Below the pieces are notes generated by a model. The model had not been told where the DNA came from and did not search any database. It was given only the letters and a program-made list of their open reading frames with translations. DNA of 35,631 bases from Mesorhizobium sp. M7A.F.Ca.US.006.01.1.1. Its GTDB lineage: Bacteria > Pseudomonadota > Alphaproteobacteria > Rhizobiales > Rhizobiaceae. Both the position numbers and the translations under genes were made by a program. Below are positions 31,743 through 35,631 of the stretch, in pieces; positions within the stretch are counted from its first letter, which is position 1, and each line of letters starts with the position of its first letter. The DNA lies in NCBI RefSeq assembly GCF_003997935.1, contig NZ_RZQL01000036.1:1-35631 (forward strand). The letters run 5' to 3'.

Positions 31743-32207
31743 ATGGCTAAGCAGTCATCCAAAGCGCCGGCGTCCAAGGCACCGGCAAAGAAAGCACCCG
31801 CAAAAGCAGCGACGGCAAAGGTCGCGGCTGCAGTGAAGAAAGCAGCACCCGCTGCCAAGCCGAAGGCCGCGGCGGCCAAGGCAAAAGCAGCACCGGCCAA
31901 GAAGCCGGCAGCGAAAGCTGCGGCGAAACCGGCAGTGAAGAAGGCGGCACCCGCCAAGGCAGCTGCAAAGCCGGCTGCGAAGGCGGCACCGGCCAAGAAG
32001 CCTGCAGCGAAAGCCGCGGCGAAACCCGCAGCGAAGAAGGCAGCGCCTGCCAAGAAACCGGCTGCCAAGGCTGCTCCTGCCAAGAAGCCGGCTGCGAAGG
32101 CTGCTCCGGCAAAGAAGGCTGCGGCAGCGAAATCTTCAGCACCGGTGAAGAAGGCGGCACCAGCGGCCAAGCCGAAGGCAGCGCCCGCGAAAGCCGGCAA
32201 GAAGTAG
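31743..32207 (+). CDS. histone H1-like Lys/Ala/Pro-rich DNA-binding protein
   Basis: The 154-residue protein consists almost entirely of alanine, lysine and proline, in imperfect repeats such as AKKPAAKAA, AKPAAKKAAP and PAKKAAPA, and resembles the tail of eukaryotic histone H1 and bacterial HctB/AlgP-type proteins. It has no globular domain and should be highly basic and disordered. Such proteins bind DNA and may compact the nucleoid. AAGGAAGGGG precedes the ATG at 31743. The repeat-rich coding sequence gives a long open frame on the opposite strand, which is a shadow. Repeat number may vary between strains. A strong hairpin terminator lies 130 bases downstream. Confidence 0.85.
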   Translation: MAKQSSKAPASKAPAKKAPAKAATAKVAAAVKKAAPAAKPKAAAAKAKAAPAKKPAAKAAAKPAVKKAAPAKAAAKPAAKAAPAKKPAAKAAAKPAAKKAAPAKKPAAKAAPAKKPAAKAAPAKKAAAAKSSAPVKKAAPAAKPKAAPAKAGKK

Positions 32208-32334
32208 TCGCGTCTTCCCTCGCCGGGGGCGGTGCCGAAACAGTCAAGGGCGGGTGCCTGACAGGGCGCCCCGCTCGTTGTTTAGGCAGTCGGAAGGCGA
32301 GAACAGAGGCGGACGGAGGATATCTTTTCGCAGC

Positions 32335-32378
32335 TCCCAGGACTTCGCCATAGGGCGGAGTCCGGTGGGGCCTTTTTT
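32335..32378 (+). terminator. intrinsic terminator downstream of the H1-like gene
   Basis: CCCAGGACTTCGCC, a four-base loop and GGCGGAGTCC-GG-TGGG form a long stem with one G-T pair and a two-base bulge, followed by GCC and six T residues (32373-32378). It is the only good plus-strand terminator after the H1-like gene, though 130 bases away. Confidence 0.7.
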
Positions 32379-32621
32379 GTGTCGTTCATGCGCGTGATGA
32401 AATATCGGCGCGAGGCTCTTCGATCTTGCCTGTCGGCTGGCTGATTCGCGCAATCTTGGCGACTCGGCGACCATGGTGATGAAGCACCGTCTTCATCGAG
32501 CGCTCGCTAAACGGCCCTGGCCGATGCGTCGCTCGCTGGCGGCTGGCTTTTCCGCTTCTGGCCATTGCCCGATCGCGCCCGATCGGTCAACACTGCCGGC
32601 CTGCAAAACAGGAAACGGATC
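32379..32621 (+). other. intergenic region before the GST gene
   Basis: Together with bases 32208-32334, about 400 bases between the H1-like gene and the GST hold no gene apart from the terminator. Frames that extend the GST upstream to 32565 lack support. Confidence 0.35.
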
Positions 32622-33218
32622 ATGCCCAGACTGCTCTATGCGTCGTCTTCTCCCTACAGTTCCAAGGTACGAATGGCGGCAGCCTATGCCGGCATCGCTG
32701 TCGATCTGGTGCCGATCAAGACCGAGGAGAAGCCGGCCGACTTGATGATCGCCAACCCGCTCGGCAAGATTCCGGTTCTGGTGCTCGACGACGGTCGCTC
32801 CATCCATGACAGTCGCGCCATCACCCAGCATCTCAACCGTTTGTCGAAGAGCGCGCTTTTTCCACGCAATCCCGACAAGCGGCTCGAGGCGGAAGTGCTG
32901 GAAGCATTGGCCGACGGCATTTGCGACTGCGCGCTGTCGATGGTCTATGAACGGCGCACGCGGCCTGAGGAGATGGTCTATCAGTCCTGGCTCGATCGCC
33001 AGTGGGCGAAGATCACGGCGGCACTCGACCTGCTCAACGCCAGCCCGCCGAAGCTGCCGAAAAAGATCACCGCCGGCCAGATGGCGCTGCGCGCCTGCCT
33101 TGGCTATCTCTCGCTGCGCTTTGCCGGAAAATGGGAAAAGGGTCGCGCCCGGCTGACGCGGTGGGCGGCACGCTTCGACGAGAAGTTTCCAGAACTGAAG
33201 TCCTGCATTCCGGGTTGA
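32622..33218 (+). CDS. glutathione S-transferase family protein
   Basis: The 198-residue protein has an N-terminal thioredoxin-like domain (1-75) with SSSPYSSKVRMAAAYAGI in the place of the catalytic Ser/Cys loop and the glutathione-contact sequence NPLGKIPVLVLDDGRSIHDSRAI. A helical C-terminal domain follows (about 85-195). It is a cytoplasmic enzyme or binding protein of unknown substrate. The ATG at 32622 has AGGAAACGG upstream and gives the normal length. The gene stands alone and ends at a bidirectional terminator shared with the convergent outer-membrane protein gene. Confidence 0.88.
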   Translation: MPRLLYASSSPYSSKVRMAAAYAGIAVDLVPIKTEEKPADLMIANPLGKIPVLVLDDGRSIHDSRAITQHLNRLSKSALFPRNPDKRLEAEVLEALADGICDCALSMVYERRTRPEEMVYQSWLDRQWAKITAALDLLNASPPKLPKKITAGQMALRACLGYLSLRFAGKWEKGRARLTRWAARFDEKFPELKSCIPG

Positions 33219-33265
33219 TCGTCCATTACCCGAATAGATTTACCCGGGAAATCACGCGGGCATAA

Positions 33266-33294
33266 AAAAAGCCGGGCGCGAGGCCCGGCTTTTT
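33266..33294. terminator. bidirectional intrinsic terminator
   Basis: AAAAAGCCGGGC, a five-base loop and GCCCGGCTTTTT form a perfect GC-rich stem flanked by A and T runs, so it works on both strands. It lies between the convergent GST gene and the outer-membrane protein gene, 47 and 20 bases from their stops. Confidence 0.92.
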
Positions 33295-33314
33295 CGTGTC
33301 GTGGCTTGAACGAC

Positions 33315-33977
33315 TTAGAACTTCATACCGACGCCGAAGGTGACGCGGTTGTCGGTGGCCTTGACCTTGCCGATGCCGTCGAAGCTCTTGCTGCCGAAGT
33401 CGGTGTAGCGATACTCGACGCGGCCGAAGACATTGTCGGTCAGCTTGATATCGGTGCCGAGACCGGCGGTCCAGCCGAGCAACGTGGCGCGGTCCGAACC
33501 GTATACGTCGTCTTCGACCTTCAGGCTTCTTCCGGCGAGACCGCCGGTGCCATAGAGCAGGATTTCCGGGGTCACGGCATAGCCGAGACGGGCTCGCAAC
33601 GAACCCTCGAAGCCGGCCTTGGAATTGACGCCATCCTCGTCGCCCTTGACGCCGTTGTAGCCGAGTTCGGCTTCAGCGCCGTAGACGAAGTTCTCCTGCT
33701 GCCACTGATAGCCGCCGAAGACGCTGCCGACGAAACCCTTGGTGCCGACGTCAACATTGTCAACACCCAGATCCTTTTCCTTGGTATGGCCGCTGAAGCC
33801 ATAGCCGACGTTGAGACCGGCATAGGGGCCGGCCCACGAAGCGACCGGAAGCTCAGCGATCGGCGCAGGTGCCGGCGGCTCTTCCGAAACCACGTCAGCA
33901 GCATAGGCAGTTCCGCTGAGGGCGAAGAGGCCGAGCGCAACGGCCAGCGGCCGTGCGAATTTGAGATTGGCTTGCAT
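33315..33977 (-). CDS. outer-membrane beta-barrel protein (Omp25/Omp31/RopB-like)
   Basis: The 220-residue protein has a Sec signal peptide (cleavage after AYA, residue 26), a short proline-rich linker, and an eight-stranded-type barrel with WAGPYAGLNVGYGF, GGYQWQQENFVYGAEAELGY, LRARLGYA and VEYRYTDFG. It ends in phenylalanine (GVGMKF), the outer-membrane assembly signal. Relatives are abundant rhizobial and Brucella porin-like surface proteins. A textbook ribosome-binding site, AAGGAG, lies nine bases before the ATG, consistent with strong expression. It is monocistronic with a strong terminator. Confidence 0.92.
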   Translation of the reverse strand: MQANLKFARPLAVALGLFALSGTAYAADVVSEEPPAPAPIAELPVASWAGPYAGLNVGYGFSGHTKEKDLGVDNVDVGTKGFVGSVFGGYQWQQENFVYGAEAELGYNGVKGDEDGVNSKAGFEGSLRARLGYAVTPEILLYGTGGLAGRSLKVEDDVYGSDRATLLGWTAGLGTDIKLTDNVFGRVEYRYTDFGSKSFDGIGKVKATDNRVTFGVGMKF

Positions 33978-34389
33978 TGTTCTTTACTCCTTAAGCCACA
34001 GGACACAGGCTTGTTTCTCACGATCGCCATCGACCCGTCCGGGGGGTGAAACGGATCTGGCGTTCGTCGGTTCCAAATGTCGTGTCAAAATGCGGCTGAA
34101 GCGAACCTGAACTTGGGTCATTCCCCGGCGCAAATGAGGCAGAACCTTGACGTTGCATCTTCGCAACAGCGAAATGGCAGGAACCATCCTGTGCTGCGCT
34201 GCACACCGCTTGGTGCAAGGACTCCAGCACCCTATATTGCGGTCGGGCGCGCCTGAGTCCGGGCGGGCCGGGATGCCCAAACGGCCGTTTCGCCACAATG
34301 CTGCCCAAGGTGCGAACACCATTTAACGCATGCCGGGCCATATTTCGCCGGCACTGCTTTTTCGGGCCGAAATTGAGGATTGACACCAT
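33978..34389. promoter_or_regulatory. divergent Omp / SDR intergenic region
   Basis: The 412-base space holds the promoter of the strongly expressed outer-membrane protein and that of the SDR-uvrC operon. A TTGACA on the minus strand near 34084-34089 is a candidate -35 for the porin gene, but no good -10 follows. Frames in this region look accidental. Confidence 0.4.
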
Positions 34390-35154
34390 ATGAGCAAAGC
34401 CACTGTCACGGCGCTGGTGACGGGCGGGGCCAGGCGGATCGGCAGGGCGATCGTCGAGGATCTCGCCGCGCACGGTTTTGCCGTCGCCATCCATTGCAAC
34501 CGCTCGCGCACCGAGGCCGATGCGTTGGCTGCCGAAATCATCGCCGGTGGTGGCCGCGCCGCCGTGGTCGTCGCCGACCTGACCGATATGGACGCCGTTG
34601 GTGATCTCGTCGGCCAGGCGCAAGCAGCGCTCGGACCGATTCCCCTGCTGGTCAACAATGCGTCGCTGTTCGAGGACGATTCGGTTCTGAATTTCGACTG
34701 GCGGGCCTGGGACCGGCACTTTGCCGTCCATGTGAAAGCGCCCGCGCTCCTGGCGCAGAATTTCGCCCGGGCGTTGCCGGCAGGGCAGGAGGGCCTGATC
34801 GTCAACATGATCGATCAGCGCGTCTGGCGGCCGACGCCGCGCTACTTCTCCTATGCACTGTCCAAATCGACGCTGTGGACGGCCACCCAGATGATGGCGC
34901 AAGCGCTCGGTCCCCGCATCCGCGTCAACGCCATCGGTCCGGGGCCGACCTTGAAGAACACGCGTCAGGACGACAGCGATTTTGCCGCACAGGTCGATGG
35001 CTTGATCCTCAAGCGCGGCCCGGAATTGCCGGAATTCGGCGCCACGATCCGCTATCTCTGGGAAGCGCGCTCGGTCACCGGCCAGATGATCGTGCTTGAT
35101 GGCGGCCAGCATCTTGCGTGGCAGACGCCCGATGTGACAGGCATGACGGAATGA
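34390..35154 (+). CDS. SDR oxidoreductase, pteridine reductase (FolM/PTR1)-like
   Basis: The 254-residue classical SDR has [11 protein letters not shown] (11-21) and LLVNNAS (86-92), with the catalytic Tyr155 and Lys159 in YALSK. The usual catalytic serine is replaced by Asp142 in NMIDQR, 13 residues before the tyrosine. That Asp-x12-Tyr-x3-Lys pattern is the mark of pteridine reductases such as PTR1 and FolM, which reduce dihydropterins or dihydromonapterin with NADPH. GAGGA lies 10 bases before the ATG. The stop overlaps the uvrC start by four bases (ATGA), an arrangement I remember from other rhizobia. Confidence 0.86.
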   Translation: MSKATVTALVTGGARRIGRAIVEDLAAHGFAVAIHCNRSRTEADALAAEIIAGGGRAAVVVADLTDMDAVGDLVGQAQAALGPIPLLVNNASLFEDDSVLNFDWRAWDRHFAVHVKAPALLAQNFARALPAGQEGLIVNMIDQRVWRPTPRYFSYALSKSTLWTATQMMAQALGPRIRVNAIGPGPTLKNTRQDDSDFAAQVDGLILKRGPELPEFGATIRYLWEARSVTGQMIVLDGGQHLAWQTPDVTGMTE

Positions 35155-35631
35155 GTCCCGTAGACCACAAAAGCAAGCCGCGCGGCGGCGCCGACGATCT
35201 GCCCCCCGATATCGGCCTCGAGGACGAGGCGGTCGAGGAGATCGTTGAAACCGTCGGTCCCGATGTCGCCTTCACCGCCATCGACTGGACGCCGCATGCC
35301 GGCGATGCGGAAGGCATGGTCGGCGCCGAGGTGATCCAGACGCTGGTCAAGCGGTTGCCCAACGCGCCCGGCGTCTACCGCATGATGAACGCTGCCGGCG
35401 ATGTGCTCTATGTCGGCAAGGCGCGCAGCCTGAAGAAACGCGTCACCAACTACGCGCAAGGCCGCTTCCACACCACCCGCATTGGCCGCATGGTGCGCGA
35501 AACGTCGACGATGGAGTTCGTCGTCACCCGCACCGAGATCGAAGCGCTGCTGCTCGAAGCCAATCTTATCAAGCGCTTGCGGCCCCGATTCAACGTCCTG
35601 ATGCGCGACGACAAGTCGTTTCCCTATATCC
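35151..35631 (+). CDS. uvrC: excinuclease ABC subunit C (5' part, runs off the window)
   Basis: UvrC makes the two incisions around DNA lesions during nucleotide-excision repair. The visible 160 codons begin MSPVDHKSK and include an acidic N-terminal extension of about 65 residues. The GIY-YIG nuclease domain follows (about 67-150), with PGVYRM (73-78), [14 protein letters not shown] (85-98), and then [21 protein letters not shown]. The extended N terminus is usual in alphaproteobacteria. The ATG overlaps the SDR stop (ATGA), so translation is coupled. The rest, including the RNase-H-like second nuclease domain, lies outside the window. Confidence 0.95.
   Translation, partial: MSPVDHKSKPRGGADDLPPDIGLEDEAVEEIVETVGPDVAFTAIDWTPHAGDAEGMVGAEVIQTLVKRLPNAPGVYRMMNAAGDVLYVGKARSLKKRVTNYAQGRFHTTRIGRMVRETSTMEFVVTRTEIEALLLEANLIKRLRPRFNVLMRDDKSFPYI

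Noticed and set aside
31634..32200. 188-codon minus-strand frame rich in Ala, Gly and Phe over the H1-like gene
   Set aside because: It is the complement of the Lys/Ala/Pro repeat codons, has no ribosome-binding site, and the plus-strand gene has a good one and a sensible protein.
1..35631. CRISPR arrays, tRNA or rRNA genes
   Set aside because: No regularly spaced repeats, cloverleaf-like sequences or rRNA signatures were seen on reading.

Overview
The window looks like a chromosomal segment of a Mesorhizobium-like member of the Rhizobiales. It is GC-rich with GC-biased third codon positions. It carries a conserved alphaproteobacterial gene order (yicC-gmk facing lptF-lptG-lptD-surA-pdxA-rsmA, then pepA-holC), DUF995 proteins, an Omp25/Omp31-type porin, and a pteridine-reductase-like gene coupled to uvrC. 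No tRNA, rRNA, CRISPR array, insertion sequence or prophage gene was seen.

Region 1 (1-12.0 kb) is housekeeping. yicC and gmk run on the plus strand. They meet a tight minus-strand operon read as lptF, lptG, lptD, a SurA-type chaperone, pdxA, rsmA and a small ASCH protein. Several of its junctions overlap (TGATG, TAGTG, ATGA). pepA and holC diverge from lptF.

Region 2 (12.0-26.4 kb) is an accessory glycan/envelope locus between holC and a conserved block containing rlmJ, and is the most interesting part. It holds a GH26-like secreted hydrolase divergent from a membrane GT2 polysaccharide synthase, with two perfect TTAA-N7-TTAA (CtrA-type) boxes between them. It also holds an LTA-synthase-like membrane sulfatase-fold transferase with a C-terminal CBM36/60-like domain, a GtrB/DPM1-like glycosyltransferase coupled to a flippase-like membrane protein, and a UDP-glucuronate decarboxylase coupled to a GalE-type epimerase (UDP-xylose and possibly UDP-arabinose supply). 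Two DUF995 paralogues and three small lipoproteins sharing the C-terminal signature C-x-PSGFGQ-x3-C complete it. My inference is one cell-cycle-regulated system that makes, trims and decorates a pentose-containing envelope glycan. No classical exporter (BcsB/BcsC, Wza/Wzc, HlyD) is present.

Region 3 (26.4-35.6 kb) is mixed: a membrane-anchored unknown protein, rlmJ, a secreted cysteine-containing rhizobial protein, a TetR regulator with a clear operator coupled to an EamA transporter, a decayed LysE gene, a winged-helix regulator with a possible 39-codon upstream ORF, a histone-H1-like Lys/Ala/Pro protein, a GST, an outer-membrane beta-barrel protein, a pteridine-reductase-like SDR, and the 5' part of uvrC, which runs off the end.
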